64,000 bases of DNA from Lachnospiraceae bacterium (GCA_017936885.1 JAGBEO010000005.1:62001-126000), one strand, 5' to 3'; counted from the first letter of the stretch, positions 17,542 through 28,116 are shown. Numbers and translations are program-made. Notes: generated by a model from the letters alone, not told the origin.

Positions 17542-18501
17542 CTAAACCGCTGCCGCTTTCTTTAACTGCCCTTCGATCTCGATGGACAGATTGTTGATGT
17601 TGTCATGATATGTACCGTTCATGGTACATCCCGCTGCTCTTACATGTCCGCCGCCGCCGAATTTTACAGCCACGGCCGCCACATCCACTTTACCCTTTGA
17701 ACGCATACTCACCTTATACTCCAAGGTTCCTGTCTCATACATGAAAACAGCACATTCCACACCGCTTACCACCAGAAGCTGGTTCACGATGCCGTCTAAA
17801 TCCTTCGGTCCTACCTGATAGAAATCCATCATTCTGCGGCTGACCACGCTGACGATACATCTGTCATTCATAAAGCGCATACTCTCTAACACTGCTCTTC
17901 CCATAATCTGGGTCTGGACATAGGTCTTCTCATAGAATGTCTTCTCGATCAGTGCCGGGAAATCAAATCCAAACTGAATCAGCTCCGCCGCCGCCTGCAA
18001 AGTGCGGGGAGACGTGTTGGAATATTTGAACACACCTGTGTCATGGATGATACCGATATAGATTGCCTTTGCAATCTCTATATCTATCTTTTCATGATCC
18101 ATCAGATCATAAAGCAGTTCCGAAGTGGAACTGATCTGCGGTTCAATCACGTTGATATCTCCGCAGCCCTTATTGCTGATGTGGTGGTCAATATTGATTC
18201 TTTTACCCGCCCGCTGATAAAGCGGCAGCGCCTCCCCTAACCGTTCATCATTACAGTCCAATGCAAAATACACATCATATACGACATCTGACTGAAACTC
18301 CGAACGGATATCTTCAATATGACTAATGCAGTCAAAAATAGCTGCCGGTTTTTCCAGATAAATGTCAATCTGTGTCTGCGGCAATTCCTTTTTCAGATAA
18401 AGATATAATCCCATCACGGAACCGACACAGTCTCCGTCCGGTCTTACATGACCGCTGATTGCTATGGTTTTCGCATTCTTTACTTCATCTATTATTCTCA
18501 T
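17542..18501 (-). CDS. nrnA: Bifunctional oligoribonuclease / PAP phosphatase, DHH-DHHA1 family
   Basis: The 319-residue protein has the DHH domain (RPDGDCVGSVMGL near residue 20, DCNDERLG, NIDHHISN near 105) and the DHHA1 domain with KFGGGGHVRAAGC near 290. NrnA degrades short oligoribonucleotides, and in some species pAp and cyclic dinucleotide products. It overlaps rbfA by the ATGA arrangement, so translation is coupled. Confidence 0.93.
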   Translation of the reverse strand: MRIIDEVKNAKTIAISGHVRPDGDCVGSVMGLYLYLKKELPQTQIDIYLEKPAAIFDCISHIEDIRSEFQSDVVYDVYFALDCNDERLGEALPLYQRAGKRINIDHHISNKGCGDINVIEPQISSTSELLYDLMDHEKIDIEIAKAIYIGIIHDTGVFKYSNTSPRTLQAAAELIQFGFDFPALIEKTFYEKTYVQTQIMGRAVLESMRFMNDRCIVSVVSRRMMDFYQVGPKDLDGIVNQLLVVSGVECAVFMYETGTLEYKVSMRSKGKVDVAAVAVKFGGGGHVRAAGCTMNGTYHDNINNLSIEIEGQLKKAAAV

Positions 18502-18863
18502 TTATCATCAATTCCTTTATTGACTTCGTCTATCAACTTAGACATATTCACACCGTACGCAATGGATTGATCCATGATAAACGTAATCTGCGGCGTATTG
18601 CGCAGATTGATCGTCCGCGCAAGCTGGCCACGGATATAGCCCTCCGCACTGTTAAGCCCTGCCAGCGTATCAGCCTGCGCTTTCTCATCGCCAAGCACAC
18701 TGATCCATGCCTTGCAGGTCTTTAAGTCGGGAGCAACCTCCACAGCCACCACAGAGGTCATGGGGGCGATTCTCGGATCTTTGATTTCACCTCTTATGAT
18801 CTCCGCCAGCACTCTCTGCACTTCCCCATTGATACGGGTATTTTTTACACTGTTTTTTCTCAT
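18498..18863 (-). CDS. rbfA: 30S ribosome-binding factor A
   Basis: The 121-residue single-KH-domain protein assists late 30S maturation at the 16S 5' end. Motifs include [16 protein letters not shown] and [17 protein letters not shown]. Its ATG overlaps the infB stop and its stop overlaps the nrnA start, both by 4 bp. Confidence 0.96.
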   Translation of the reverse strand: MRKNSVKNTRINGEVQRVLAEIIRGEIKDPRIAPMTSVVAVEVAPDLKTCKAWISVLGDEKAQADTLAGLNSAEGYIRGQLARTINLRNTPQITFIMDQSIAYGVNMSKLIDEVNKGIDDK

Positions 18864-21655
18864 CGTGGCACCTCTACCATAATATAAGCCTCTACAATAT
18901 CCAGCTCCTGCATCTTATCAAAGCCATCAAATACAAGACCGCATTCATAGCCTGCCTTAACCTCTTTGACATCATCCTTAAATCTCTTTAAGGATGCTAA
19001 CTCACCCTCGTAGATCTGCTCGCCGCCTCTGCTGATACGGATCTTACAGCCTCTCTGGAACTCACCGTCCGTGACATAGGAACCAGCAATATTACCGATG
19101 GCGGATGCCTTGAAGATCTGGCGAACCTCGGCATGACCGATGATCTTCTCTTCGAAGATCGGGTCTAACATACCCTTCATGGCTGCCTCGATATCTTCGA
19201 TTGCCTGATAGATTACCTTATACAGTCTCACATCCACGCCTTCACGCTCTGCGATTGCCTTAGCAGTGGCATCCGGTCTGACATTGAAACCGATAATAAT
19301 CGCTGAGGATGCGGAGGCAAGGGATACATCGGACTCATTGATGGCACCTACGCCGCCGTGGATACATTTTACAACCACTTCCTCGTTGGAAAGCTTCATC
19401 AGGCTCTGTTTTACGGCTTCCACACTACCCTGTACGTCTGCTTTGACAATCAGATTCAGTTCCTTCAGATTGCCTTCCTGAATCTGGCTGAACAGGTCGT
19501 CTAAGGACATTCTTGTCTTAGTATCTGCAAGCATCTCTTCTTTATGCTGTGCCATATAAGTTTCCGCATAGGATTTGGCGCTCTTATCGTTCTCGTGTAC
19601 GATAAATACCTCGCCTGCGCTGGGCACATCGGACAGACCTAATATCTCTACCGGTGTAGAGGGCTTGGCTTCCTTCACACGTCTGCCCTTATCATCTATC
19701 ATGGCTCTTACTTTACCGTGGCTTGCACCTGCGGAGATAAAGTCACCCACATGCAGAGTACCCTTCTGTACCAGCACGGTAGCTACGGGGCCGCGTCCCT
19801 TATCCAGCTCCGCCTCAATCACAAGACCTCTGGCATTTCTGTTCGGATTCGCCTTCAGCTCCATAATCTCTGCTGTTAAAAGAATGGTCTCTAACAGCGT
19901 ATCGATACCTTCTCCCGATTTGGCAGATACCGGAACAAATTCTGTAGATCCGCCCCAATCTACTGGGATTAATTCATATTCTGTCATTTCCTGTTTTACG
20001 CGGTCAACATTAGCATTGGGTTTATCAATCTTATTCACCGCTACGATAATTTCAATTCCTGCCGCCTTGGCATGATTGATTGCCTCTATCGTCTGCGGCA
20101 TAACGCCATCGTCTGCCGCCACTACCAACACTGCAATATCCGTGGAATTGGCACCGCGCATACGCATCGCTGTAAATGCCTCATGTCCCGGTGTATCCAG
20201 GAACGTGATGCTCTGACCGTTAGCCGTTACAGTATATGCACCGATCGCCTGTGTGATACCGCCTGCCTCTTTGTCTGTCACATTGGTCTTACGGATGGCA
20301 TCAAGCAGGGATGTTTTACCATGATCGACATGACCCATAACACAGATAACAGGGGGTCTTGTTACCATAGTAGCTTCATCTTCCTCATCCTCTTTCAGAA
20401 GTTCTTCGATGACATCCACCTTAACCTCTTTCTCACATATAATCTCATATTCGATGGCAATGTTCTCGGCATCCTCAAAGGTAATCTCGGAATTTAAGGT
20501 TACAATCTTTCCTTCCAGGAACAATTTCTTAATAATCGCGGAAGGCTGAATCTTCATCTTATCTGCCAGATCCTTGATGGTCAGGGCTTCCGGAATGGTA
20601 ATCACCTTAATCTGCTCTTCTGCAACCTCTTCCACCTTCTTCTCAGGCTTAATAAACTTACCTGCTTTGTTGCGGCCCTTCATCGCCATATCGTCTTCTT
20701 CGTAGATCAGATCTTTCTTGGAGCGTTTATCTCTGTCCTGATTTGCCCTGCGCTTTTCATCCTCTCTGTGTTTCTCCATGTCAGCTTTGGGTGCTTCAGG
20801 CGCAAAGTCCTTCGGACCGTTATTTTTGCGAAATCGATTGTCCTGCCCGCCATTGCCTCTCTGGCTGCGGTCATTATTTCCACCGCCCCTGTTACCAGGT
20901 GCATTATTGATGTTACCTTTACGATCCCCTTGATTATTGTTATGATTCGGTCTGTTCTGATTCTCAGGTCTGCGATTCTCTCCTGCACTGGCTGTTCTCT
21001 CCTGTCCGGGCGCCTGCTTATTATTCTGGGCGGCAGCGTTTTCACGTTCTCTTCTCTGCTGCTCCAGTCTGCGCTCCTGCTGCTGTTTCTGACGCACTTC
21101 ATAAGGCTCTGCCGTCACCGGAATAGGCTTCTGGGTCGGTCTGATAATCTTATGAGGGGCATTCTGAGGCTGTACCGGACGGCCGCCGTTCCCTGCCGGT
21201 CTTGTATTGTTGTTACGGTTCGCATTGCCGTTATTTCCATTGTTTCCGTTTCCCTGTGGTGAACGCTGTCCGGGCATCTTGGAATTGTGCGGGTTGCTGA
21301 CGAAGATGATTTTCTTCTTCTTCGGTGCTTCCCCTTTCGCCATCTCCGGCTTAGACGCTTCCGCTTTGGTTCCTTCTGCCTTAGGGGCTTCTGTTTTGGC
21401 TGTCTCTTCCTTAGGTGCCTGCGTCTGTGCTTTTTGTGCTTCCTTCTTCGGTTCAGCCTTATCCTCCTCATTCTTTGGTTCTCCGGCCTTCGCCATACCT
21501 TTGCCGAACTCTTTGCGCACCAGTGCAATCGCCTCATCCTCGATAGAGCTCTGTGCTGCCTTTACTTCATATCCTTTATCCTGCAAAAAAGCAATCAGCT
21601 CCTTACTCTGCTTCTCTAACTCTTTTGCCAGTTCATGTACTTTCATTTTCACCAT
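18860..21655 (-). CDS. infB: Translation initiation factor IF-2
   Basis: The 931-residue GTPase delivers fMet-tRNA to the initiation complex. It has an N-terminal IF2_N segment (about 1-55), a long disordered linker (about 60-330; first Glu/Lys/Pro/Ala, then Asn/Gly/Arg rich), a second IF2_N domain (about 360-415), the G domain with [10 protein letters not shown] (about 448), DTPGHEAF and NKIDKP, and domains II to IV. The start MVKMKVHEL was chosen because GGAGG lies 8 bp upstream; the extension to 21670 has no ribosome site. The long linker is usual for Lachnospiraceae and creates spurious antisense open frames. Confidence 0.97.
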   Translation of the reverse strand: MVKMKVHELAKELEKQSKELIAFLQDKGYEVKAAQSSIEDEAIALVRKEFGKGMAKAGEPKNEEDKAEPKKEAQKAQTQAPKEETAKTEAPKAEGTKAEASKPEMAKGEAPKKKKIIFVSNPHNSKMPGQRSPQGNGNNGNNGNANRNNNTRPAGNGGRPVQPQNAPHKIIRPTQKPIPVTAEPYEVRQKQQQERRLEQQRRERENAAAQNNKQAPGQERTASAGENRRPENQNRPNHNNNQGDRKGNINNAPGNRGGGNNDRSQRGNGGQDNRFRKNNGPKDFAPEAPKADMEKHREDEKRRANQDRDKRSKKDLIYEEDDMAMKGRNKAGKFIKPEKKVEEVAEEQIKVITIPEALTIKDLADKMKIQPSAIIKKLFLEGKIVTLNSEITFEDAENIAIEYEIICEKEVKVDVIEELLKEDEEDEATMVTRPPVICVMGHVDHGKTSLLDAIRKTNVTDKEAGGITQAIGAYTVTANGQSITFLDTPGHEAFTAMRMRGANSTDIAVLVVAADDGVMPQTIEAINHAKAAGIEIIVAVNKIDKPNANVDRVKQEMTEYELIPVDWGGSTEFVPVSAKSGEGIDTLLETILLTAEIMELKANPNRNARGLVIEAELDKGRGPVATVLVQKGTLHVGDFISAGASHGKVRAMIDDKGRRVKEAKPSTPVEILGLSDVPSAGEVFIVHENDKSAKSYAETYMAQHKEEMLADTKTRMSLDDLFSQIQEGNLKELNLIVKADVQGSVEAVKQSLMKLSNEEVVVKCIHGGVGAINESDVSLASASSAIIIGFNVRPDATAKAIAEREGVDVRLYKVIYQAIEDIEAAMKGMLDPIFEEKIIGHAEVRQIFKASAIGNIAGSYVTDGEFQRGCKIRISRGGEQIYEGELASLKRFKDDVKEVKAGYECGLVFDGFDKMQELDIVEAYIMVEVPR

Positions 21656-21670
21656 GCTCACTACCTCCAA

Positions 21671-21994
21671 CTATTTCGAATCTAATAAATGCTTCCGTAT
21701 CGAATCTGCAAATCCCTCATCTGTCACCGCAAGAGTGGTTCTTTCTTCTTTCCCCATGGCGTGCCCCAGCACTTCCTTTGTGCTGTAGTACGCACAGGGT
21801 ACTTCATAGAATTCACACATGTTACTATATTTCTTTCTGGTGTTATCCGAAGCATCCTCTGCTATGATAACCAGATATGCTTTGCCGCTCTTGACAGCCT
21901 GCTCCGTCGCAAATCCGCCGCTGACAACATTTCGGGAGCGGGTGGCAAGCCCCAGCATGGATAATACCTTATCTTTCACAGGTTTGTTACTCAT
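21671..21994 (-). CDS. ylxQ: L7Ae family ribosomal protein (YlxQ)
   Basis: The 107-residue L7Ae/L30e/S12e-fold protein (LGLATRSRNVVSGG near residue 12; LVIIAEDASDNTRKK near 40) is a K-turn-binding ribosome-associated protein of the nusA-infB operon. The start MSNKPVK follows GAGGAGG and overlaps the ylxR stop by 8 bp; a longer frame inside ylxR is not used. Confidence 0.92.
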   Translation of the reverse strand: MSNKPVKDKVLSMLGLATRSRNVVSGGFATEQAVKSGKAYLVIIAEDASDNTRKKYSNMCEFYEVPCAYYSTKEVLGHAMGKEERTTLAVTDEGFADSIRKHLLDSK

Positions 21995-22259
21995 ACTCGC
22001 CCTCCTCAAACTCCTTTTCCAGATTCTCATATATTTCACCGGGAATGCTCATCTTAAAGGAACGCTCCAGGCCTTTATTCTTCCTTGCCCTGACCAGACA
22101 TTCCTTATTCATACACAGATAAGCTCCCCTGCCGTTCTTCTTACCGGTCATGTCTAAGACGATAGGTCCTTCTGCGCTCTTTAACACGCGCATCATATCC
22201 TTTTTATTTTTCATTTCACCGCAGCCTACACATTGGCGCATGGATATTTTCTTAGCCAT
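21987..22259 (-). CDS. ylxR: YlxR family RNA-binding protein (RnpM-like)
   Basis: The 90-residue basic protein has the family hallmarks RQCVGCGEMK near the N-terminus and GRGAYLC near residue 50. YlxR proteins sit between nusA and infB in Bacillota; recent work links the family to RNase P modulation. It is part of the rimP-to-ribF operon. Confidence 0.94.
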   Translation of the reverse strand: MAKKISMRQCVGCGEMKNKKDMMRVLKSAEGPIVLDMTGKKNGRGAYLCMNKECLVRARKNKGLERSFKMSIPGEIYENLEKEFEEGEYE

Positions 22260-22318
22260 ACTGATTCCTATCCCTTTCTTACAACCTATCGTTCTTCTCT
22301 TCTGCCGCTTACCCTTGT

Positions 22319-23533
22319 CTATTCCTGCTCTTGTGCGGTCTCCGCATCCTCTTCGTACGTCTCTGCTACGCCGTCTTCCGTGTATTCTTCACTGCCGGCT
22401 TCTTCCTCATAGCCTTCTTGTGCATATTCTTCCCCGTAGGCTTCTTCCTCGTACTCTTCATCATCATAGATGTAATCCTCATAACGGAATCCGGGAGCAT
22501 CCTTCGCCTGTGTCTCACTCTTAATATCGATCTTATATCCTGTCAGTCTGGCTGCCAGTCTTGCATTCTGACCTTCCTTACCAATCGCAAGAGACAACTG
22601 GTAATCCGGCACAACTACCTTGGCAGTCTTCTCATCAGGATCTGCAAATACTGCAACGATCTTAGCCGGAGACAAAGCATTCTGGATCAGGTTACCGGGG
22701 TTCTCATCCCAGTTTACGATATCGATTTTCTCACCGCACAGCTCATCTACGATAGAATTTACTCTGGCGCCGTTGATACCTACACAGGCTCCCACCGCAT
22801 CCACGTTGGGATTATTGGAACGGACTGCAATCTTGGTTCTGCTGCCCGCCTCTCTGGCAATACTCATGATTTCCACGGTACCGTCCTTGATCTCCGTCAC
22901 TTCAGACTCGAATAATCTCTTGACTAACTCCGGGTGTGTACGGCTTACAAGGATTCTCGGTCCTTTAGGTGTATTCTTCACTTCCAGGATATATACCTTA
23001 ATTCTCTCCGTAGGCTTAAAGTTTTCACCCTTTACCTGCTCGCTTTCATTTAAGATAGCATCCGCTTTACCCAAATTGATAGAAATGTTTCTGCCTACAT
23101 ATCTTTGTACGATACCGGTTACTACATCCTTCTCTTTCTCAAAGTACTGATTGTAGATCACACTTCTCTCTTCCTCGCGGATTTTCTGCAAAATTACGTT
23201 CTTCGCATTCTGTGTGGCGATACGTCCGAACTCCTTGGACTTAATCTCCACATGAAGCATATCCCCTAATTGAGCCATCTTGGAGATCTTCTGTGCATCC
23301 TCTAAGGATATCTGAAGCACGTCATCTTCTACCTCTTCTACCACTTCTTTCTCTGCATAGCACAGGAAATCACAGGTATCTCTGTCAATCTCAACCTTGA
23401 CATTATCTGCCTTTCCGAAATGATTCTTGCAGGCTGTGATCAAAGAGTTTTCGATTGCTTCAAAAAGAGTATCTTTACTGATCTCTTTCTCCTTCTCTAA
23501 GATATCCAGTGCCTCCATTAATTCCTTATTCAT
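22319..23533 (-). CDS. nusA: Transcription termination/antitermination factor NusA
   Basis: The 404-residue protein has the N-terminal RNAP-binding domain (to about 130), S1 domain, and two KH domains (GACVGINGARVNSI near 250; AIGKEGQNARLAARL near 318). The final 60 residues are an acidic Glu/Tyr/Asp tail with repeated EEY/EE units, a lineage-typical extension without a known fold. NusA promotes pausing and intrinsic termination, so the terminator-like hairpin in its own operon leader is a possible feedback point. Confidence 0.97.
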   Translation of the reverse strand: MNKELMEALDILEKEKEISKDTLFEAIENSLITACKNHFGKADNVKVEIDRDTCDFLCYAEKEVVEEVEDDVLQISLEDAQKISKMAQLGDMLHVEIKSKEFGRIATQNAKNVILQKIREEERSVIYNQYFEKEKDVVTGIVQRYVGRNISINLGKADAILNESEQVKGENFKPTERIKVYILEVKNTPKGPRILVSRTHPELVKRLFESEVTEIKDGTVEIMSIAREAGSRTKIAVRSNNPNVDAVGACVGINGARVNSIVDELCGEKIDIVNWDENPGNLIQNALSPAKIVAVFADPDEKTAKVVVPDYQLSLAIGKEGQNARLAARLTGYKIDIKSETQAKDAPGFRYEDYIYDDEEYEEEAYGEEYAQEGYEEEAGSEEYTEDGVAETYEEDAETAQEQE

Positions 23534-23594
23534 TTTCCGTTATCCTCCTATGTTTACCTTTTTGTGTTCCAAGTTTCTTATCATAAATTTATAT

Positions 23595-24059
23595 TCAGAA
23601 ATCCAATGCAAGTCTTATGAGGGCAATATCCGCTCTTAAAAATACACGTTCCATAGAATCTTCCTCTATTGTAACCGTATCCTTATCATACGCTTTCAGA
23701 ATACCGGAAAATTCTTTCTGCTTCTCAATAGGCTTGTAAGTCCTGATCTCCACTTCTGCTCCCAGACTCTTCTCCAAATGTCTGTCCTTCTTAAGTGTTC
23801 TGCCTAATCCAGGACTGCTCACCTCCAGAATATAGGCATCTGCGATATAATCCTCCGCATCCAGCACATCGGACAATGCCCGGCTGACATTTTCACAATC
23901 GATGATATTAACGCCCTCCGGCTTATCAATGTAAGCCCGCAGATACCAGTCACTGCCCTCTTTCACATACTCCACATCGTAGATTTCTACCCCGAACTTC
24001 TCTACAATGGGTGCAAGAAGCTGCTCTGTTCTGGTTTCATATGTCTCTCTCTTTGACAT
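23595..24059 (-). CDS. rimP: Ribosome maturation factor RimP
   Basis: The 154-residue protein matches RimP in length and motifs (GVEIYDVEYVKEG near residue 20; DYILEVSSPGLGRTL-like segment AYILEVSSPGLGRTL near 78). It acts in 30S maturation and is the first gene of the nusA operon. GGAGG lies just before the ATG, only a few bases after the leader hairpin at 24079-24106. Confidence 0.96.
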   Translation of the reverse strand: MSKRETYETRTEQLLAPIVEKFGVEIYDVEYVKEGSDWYLRAYIDKPEGVNIIDCENVSRALSDVLDAEDYIADAYILEVSSPGLGRTLKKDRHLEKSLGAEVEIRTYKPIEKQKEFSGILKAYDKDTVTIEEDSMERVFLRADIALIRLALDF

Positions 24060-24078
24060 GCACGCCTCCTATCACAGA

Positions 24079-24106
24079 AAAGAGTGGACTCGCAAGTCCA
24101 CTCTTT
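24079..24106 (-). promoter_or_regulatory. Terminator-like hairpin in the rimP-nusA operon leader
   Basis: AAAGAGTGGACT (24079-24090) and AGTCCACTCTTT (24095-24106) form a perfect 12-bp stem with a 4-nt loop; TTTTCTG follows on the minus strand, then the rimP ribosome site. A strong promoter lies upstream at 24137-24165, so the hairpin is in the operon's own leader. It may also terminate the upstream chemoreceptor transcript. Leader hairpins of this kind upstream of rimP are known in Bacillota. Confidence 0.8.
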
Positions 24107-24136
24107 ATCTTAGTAACTATTCGTATTACATATCAC

Positions 24137-24165
24137 ATTCTAGCACCCTTTAACGGCATTTGCAA
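24137..24165 (-). promoter_or_regulatory. Sigma-A promoter of the rimP-nusA-infB operon
   Basis: TTGCAA (24160-24165) and TAGAAT (24137-24142) on the minus strand are separated by 17 bp, giving a start near 24130 and a leader of about 70 nt. Confidence 0.82.
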
Positions 24166-24186
24166 GCCTATTTTTCAAGTATTTTC

Positions 24187-25866
24187 CTATATTACCGTAA
24201 ACTTGCGGATGCTGTCTTTTAAGGCTGCCGCCTGATTGTTCATCTCCTGGCTTGCTGCCGCACACTCCTGTGAAGTTGCAGAGTTGGTCTGAACCACATC
24301 GTTAATCTGCTGAATACCGCTGTTAATCTGCTCAATAGCAACCGTCTGCTCTTCTAACGCTACGGCTACTTTATTGACCTCTTCTGTAATGATCTTGGAG
24401 CCTTCCACAACACTCTCCAAATGCTGTGCCGTCTCTTCGGCAATGGTCATACCTTTTTCTACTGCTCTCACAGAAGTCTCAATCAGGGATGTGGATTCTT
24501 TAGCCGCATCTGCACTCTGTGCTGCCAGCACGGAAACCTGATCTGCAACAACCGCAAAGCCTTTGCCTGCTTCTCCTGCTCTTGCTGCCTCAATGGATGC
24601 ATTCAACGCCAGCAGATTGGTCTGGGATGCAATCTCATTAATCGTTGCAATGATTTTGCTGATTTCTCTGGAAGCGGTACTGATTTCACTCATGGAATTT
24701 ACCATTTCCCGCATCATATTATTGCTATTATCAAGTTCTTCACCGGATTTTTCTACTTTCTTGCTGATTTCTTTTGCATTCTCCGCATTCTGCATCACAC
24801 GCTCAGACACAGTCTCAACGGTTGCAGACAGCTCCTGTGTGATACTTGCCTGATCTGTTGCACCCTGCGCCAGGTCCATGGAACTTGCAGCTACCTGTTC
24901 AGCACCGCTGTTTACCTGATTGGCAACACTCTGGATACCTTTGACTACTTCTGACATACTCTCTTCAAAAGACATGAAGGAATCCAAAATCCCTACGAAG
25001 TCACCCTTCCAGTCTACTTCCGCCTGTACGGTAAAGTTACCCTCTGAGAATTCCTGCATAGCTCTTCCGATATCATCTACATAGGAGCTCAGGATACGGA
25101 TAGATTTTCTTAAACTGTGTGCCAAAGCACCTAATTCATCATCTGAATGGAAATCCAAATTACTGTGCAGATTACCGTGGGACAGATCCTGTGCCACATT
25201 CTCAATTTCATGAAGCGGCACTATAATAGATGTAATAATACGCTCACCTATCTTTCTTGACATAATAGTTACCAACACGATAAATACGACAATCAACACG
25301 CCTGCTATCACAGTAGAAATCTGGGCAGAACGGATAGCCTGCTCCTTCAATGCATCTGTTTCGATATCAATTTCATCTGAAATCGTCTCCACTTCTTCCA
25401 GTGTCGGTACACACTGATCAAACATCATTGCAATCGCAGTATCTTTATTTCCTGCCTCTATCTCATTTATGATCTGATAACCGACTCCACCCCAACTCGT
25501 GAGACACTCTTCAAATCTGCCGTAGAGTTCTTCGGAAATCATTCCTGTGTTCTTCATAGCTTCCAGTTCCACACCGATATCATTCAGATCGGCATCAATT
25601 TCTGCTTTATAAGCGCTATATGTACCGGTATCCTCATTCAATATCATTTCACGGATATTTCTGGCTGCCACATTAATATCTATCTTACATTCCTTCACTG
25701 CGGTATCCGCTCTCTGCGAACCATTCACATAAGACACTAAGTTCTTGTAAGAAATTCCAAGGCTAATCATACTCAAAATACCCGATACAATCATCAGGAA
25801 AATAACAAAATGATAGCCATAATTAATTTTGTGATCCAATTTCATACGTTCCAGCTTTTTAAACAT
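24187..25866 (-). CDS. Methyl-accepting chemotaxis protein with 4-helix-bundle sensor
   Basis: The 559-residue receptor has TM1 (about residues 15-38), an extracytoplasmic four-helix-bundle-like domain (about 39-185), TM2 (about 188-208), HAMP (about 210-262) and a long MCP signalling coiled coil whose tip contains [20 protein letters not shown] near 430. The tip binds CheA/CheW. The ligand is unknown. The ATG at MFKKLER follows AAGGAGAATT. The promoter at 25919-25947 is enclosed by a 10-bp inverted repeat. Confidence 0.93.
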   Translation of the reverse strand: MFKKLERMKLDHKINYGYHFVIFLMIVSGILSMISLGISYKNLVSYVNGSQRADTAVKECKIDINVAARNIREMILNEDTGTYSAYKAEIDADLNDIGVELEAMKNTGMISEELYGRFEECLTSWGGVGYQIINEIEAGNKDTAIAMMFDQCVPTLEEVETISDEIDIETDALKEQAIRSAQISTVIAGVLIVVFIVLVTIMSRKIGERIITSIIVPLHEIENVAQDLSHGNLHSNLDFHSDDELGALAHSLRKSIRILSSYVDDIGRAMQEFSEGNFTVQAEVDWKGDFVGILDSFMSFEESMSEVVKGIQSVANQVNSGAEQVAASSMDLAQGATDQASITQELSATVETVSERVMQNAENAKEISKKVEKSGEELDNSNNMMREMVNSMSEISTASREISKIIATINEIASQTNLLALNASIEAARAGEAGKGFAVVADQVSVLAAQSADAAKESTSLIETSVRAVEKGMTIAEETAQHLESVVEGSKIITEEVNKVAVALEEQTVAIEQINSGIQQINDVVQTNSATSQECAAASQEMNNQAAALKDSIRKFTVI

Positions 25867-25918
25867 TTTCAATTCTCCTTATCTTAAGATTTTCTTAGCA
25901 ATTTTTCTTCCGAGGATT

Positions 25919-25947
25919 GTTCTATCATATTTTAAAATCTCCGTCAA
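25919..25947 (-). promoter_or_regulatory. Promoter of the chemoreceptor gene
   Basis: TTGACG (25942-25947) and TAGAAC (25919-25924) on the minus strand are spaced by 17 bp. Confidence 0.6.
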
Positions 25948-25969
25948 TATACAAAATTCAAAATATGAT
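25924..25969. promoter_or_regulatory. Perfect 10-bp inverted repeat around the chemoreceptor promoter
   Basis: ATCATATTTT (25924-25933) and AAAATATGAT (25960-25969) are exact inverted copies 26 bp apart. One arm lies between -10 and -35 and the other just upstream of -35, the geometry of a repressor bridging a promoter. Confidence 0.45.
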
Positions 25970-26010
25970 AAAAAACCGTCAGCAAAAACTTTCTATGTAA
26001 AAGTAATCTA

Positions 26011-26019
26011 TGCTATAAT
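26011..26019 (+). promoter_or_regulatory. Extended -10 promoter of the plus-strand membrane protein gene
   Basis: TGCTATAAT is an exact extended -10 (TGnTATAAT). The -35 region is weak, as allowed for this promoter class. It is about 40 bp before the start codon. Confidence 0.6.
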
Positions 26020-26057
26020 GGAACAAAATATGGATATAACAGATCTAAGGAGTGCTT

Positions 26058-27935
26058 ATGCGTGGCAGGATAAATCGGACTTTACTATTACATCTCATTC
26101 AGAGTTTTTTCACAACATGGGCACTGATGAAAGCTGCCCGGATGGAACCGGGCAATATTTTTACCATCGTCTTCTTTCTGCTGGTGTTCTTCTTCTACCG
26201 GCATGTAAGCAGACGTCTCAACCATCCCGGTCTCTTCCTATTAAATAGTGCAGAACTGAAGAATCGTGTGATCGATGATTCCATCATGCATACCCGCAAG
26301 ACTAACATCGTATCCCTTATGACCGCCATGCTCTTTACGGCACTGTATATGCTGGTAGACTATCCTGTCTATATAGAGCTTTTAACAAACCGCCTGTTTC
26401 GCTTTACGATCATTCTGATCACATTCATCGGCTTTACCACACTGTTTTATTATTTGCTGAAATTTCTTTTTTCCTATACCTGTAACAAGAAGCGTCTGAG
26501 CGAGACTCTGTTCACCTGCTATCAGGACATCCCCTTTGTTTTTTCCTGCCGGTATCGCAGACTGTCCGCTGTCCTTACGCATATCATCAATCTGTACAGA
26601 AACCATACGGCGGGCATGACTTTTCTGATCTGCCTGTTATGCTGGATGCCTTACTATCTCTATCAATATCCGGGCATTATGACCCCTGACAGCATCAACC
26701 AGTTCGAACAGGTTCTGGGGGTGATTCCCTACAGCAATCATCATCCATGGGTGCATACGATGTTATTCAAAGCATGCTATGACATCGGATTTTTTCTCAC
26801 CCACAATATGGTGATCGCCGTTTCTGTCTATACTCTGTTCCAAATGTGCCTGCTTTCCGGCAGTGCCGCCTATTTTATCAACACCCTGCGCATGCGGAAG
26901 GTCAGACCTTTCGTGCTCCTTCTGATTACGGCTTTCTACGCGCTGATACCCTACCATGCGGTATTCTCCGTGACGATCTGGAAAGACATTCCTTTTGCGG
27001 CAGCCGTGATGCTGTTTGGATGCGCCATGCTGCGTCTGATGTACTCGTCCCATATATATTGGAAGGAACTGTTCACATTTATTGCATCCGGTATTATGAT
27101 CTGCCTGTTCCGCTCTAACGGCTGGTACGGCTTTCTGCTATGCTGTCCTTTTCTGCTGTTCTATTACCGGAGCAAAGCAAAGATTTTCTATCCGGCAATT
27201 ATCGGTATCCTGTGCACTGCCATCCTCATCAAATATCCGGTCATGAATGCATATCATGTGGAACAGCCCGATTTCATCGAATCTGTCTGTATTCCCATGC
27301 AGCAGATCACTGCTGTTATCTGCAATGACAGAGAATTAACCCCTGCGCAGTTAAACTTAATCGAGAATGTAGTAGATCTGACCTATATCAAGGATTTGTA
27401 TAATCCGACCTTTGCAGATAATATCAAAGAGTTAGTCCGTGCCGGGAATCAGGAGTATCTGGCGGCACACAAAGGTGAGTTTTTCAGACTCTGGTTGGAA
27501 TTAGGATTGAAATATCCCGGTGATTATCTGACCGCCTATGTGAAGCAGACTTACGGTTACTGGTACCCCGACTCCTTCTATCTGGTAGCAGAAGCAGAAG
27601 GTGTCAGCGCTACAAAGCTGGGCGTTTCACACACGCCGTTAATCGGCGGGCCGTTAGTAATCAAGACAAAGGAAATCGCCATCAAACTGGGCAGCATGGT
27701 GCCGATCTACGGTACTTTGTGGAGTATGGGTGTAGCCTGCTGGATTATGCTGTTTAGTGTGGGAAGTGTTATCATCCGCAGAGAATTTAAGAAGCTGATC
27801 TGTTATCTGCCGAATGCAGCGCTGCTGTTTACCGTGCTGATCGCTACGCCTGTGGCTACGGAGTTTCGATATGTGTACTTTATGGTCTTCTCGCTGCCGT
27901 TCTTCCTAATGGTGGCTATGCTGCCGGAAGAATAA
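26058..27935 (+). CDS. Multi-pass membrane protein, DUF6020-like (putative glycosyltransferase-type envelope protein)
   Basis: The 625-residue protein has about a dozen hydrophobic segments and one large soluble loop (about residues 430-540). The segment WMPYYLYQYPGIMTPDSIN with NHHPWVHTMLF near 210-235 resembles the first extracytoplasmic loop of GT-C type membrane enzymes, where an acidic residue is catalytic, and matches my memory of DUF6020 family proteins. Function is not known; a lipid-linked-sugar transferase is an inference. The ATG at 26058 follows AAGGAG. It is a lone plus-strand gene in the accessory block between rimP and polC. Confidence 0.7.
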   Translation: MRGRINRTLLLHLIQSFFTTWALMKAARMEPGNIFTIVFFLLVFFFYRHVSRRLNHPGLFLLNSAELKNRVIDDSIMHTRKTNIVSLMTAMLFTALYMLVDYPVYIELLTNRLFRFTIILITFIGFTTLFYYLLKFLFSYTCNKKRLSETLFTCYQDIPFVFSCRYRRLSAVLTHIINLYRNHTAGMTFLICLLCWMPYYLYQYPGIMTPDSINQFEQVLGVIPYSNHHPWVHTMLFKACYDIGFFLTHNMVIAVSVYTLFQMCLLSGSAAYFINTLRMRKVRPFVLLLITAFYALIPYHAVFSVTIWKDIPFAAAVMLFGCAMLRLMYSSHIYWKELFTFIASGIMICLFRSNGWYGFLLCCPFLLFYYRSKAKIFYPAIIGILCTAILIKYPVMNAYHVEQPDFIESVCIPMQQITAVICNDRELTPAQLNLIENVVDLTYIKDLYNPTFADNIKELVRAGNQEYLAAHKGEFFRLWLELGLKYPGDYLTAYVKQTYGYWYPDSFYLVAEAEGVSATKLGVSHTPLIGGPLVIKTKEIAIKLGSMVPIYGTLWSMGVACWIMLFSVGSVIIRREFKKLICYLPNAALLFTVLIATPVATEFRYVYFMVFSLPFFLMVAMLPEE

Positions 27936-28025
27936 TACACTTCCTGACAAAACAAAAATGCCGCAAACCTCACAACTTCAAGGTTTCCAGCACTCTTTCG
28001 AGTTGGGCTGTTATATAACAGTCAA

Positions 28026-28097
28026 CAGCTTGTAGGGGAATCGAACCCCTGTTTCCGCCGTGAGAGGGCGGCGTCTTAACCGCTTGACCAACAAGCC
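28026..28097 (-). tRNA. tRNA-Glu (anticodon CTC)
   Basis: A complete cloverleaf is visible on the minus strand: acceptor GGCTTGT with ACAAGCT, a D-arm, anticodon stem CCGCC/GGCGG with loop CTCTCAC (anticodon CTC), and T-arm GGGGTTCGATTCCCC. CCA is not encoded. It reads GAG codons. It has its own promoter at 28117-28145 and lies alone between the amino acid importer and the DUF6020-like gene. Confidence 0.95.
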
Positions 28098-28116
28098 ATT
28101 TGTTTAGCACTCGTTT

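Noticed and set aside
20707-21788. Several long frames on both strands across the IF-2 linker
   Set aside because: They result from the low-complexity codon composition of the linker; the IF-2 frame is the conserved one.
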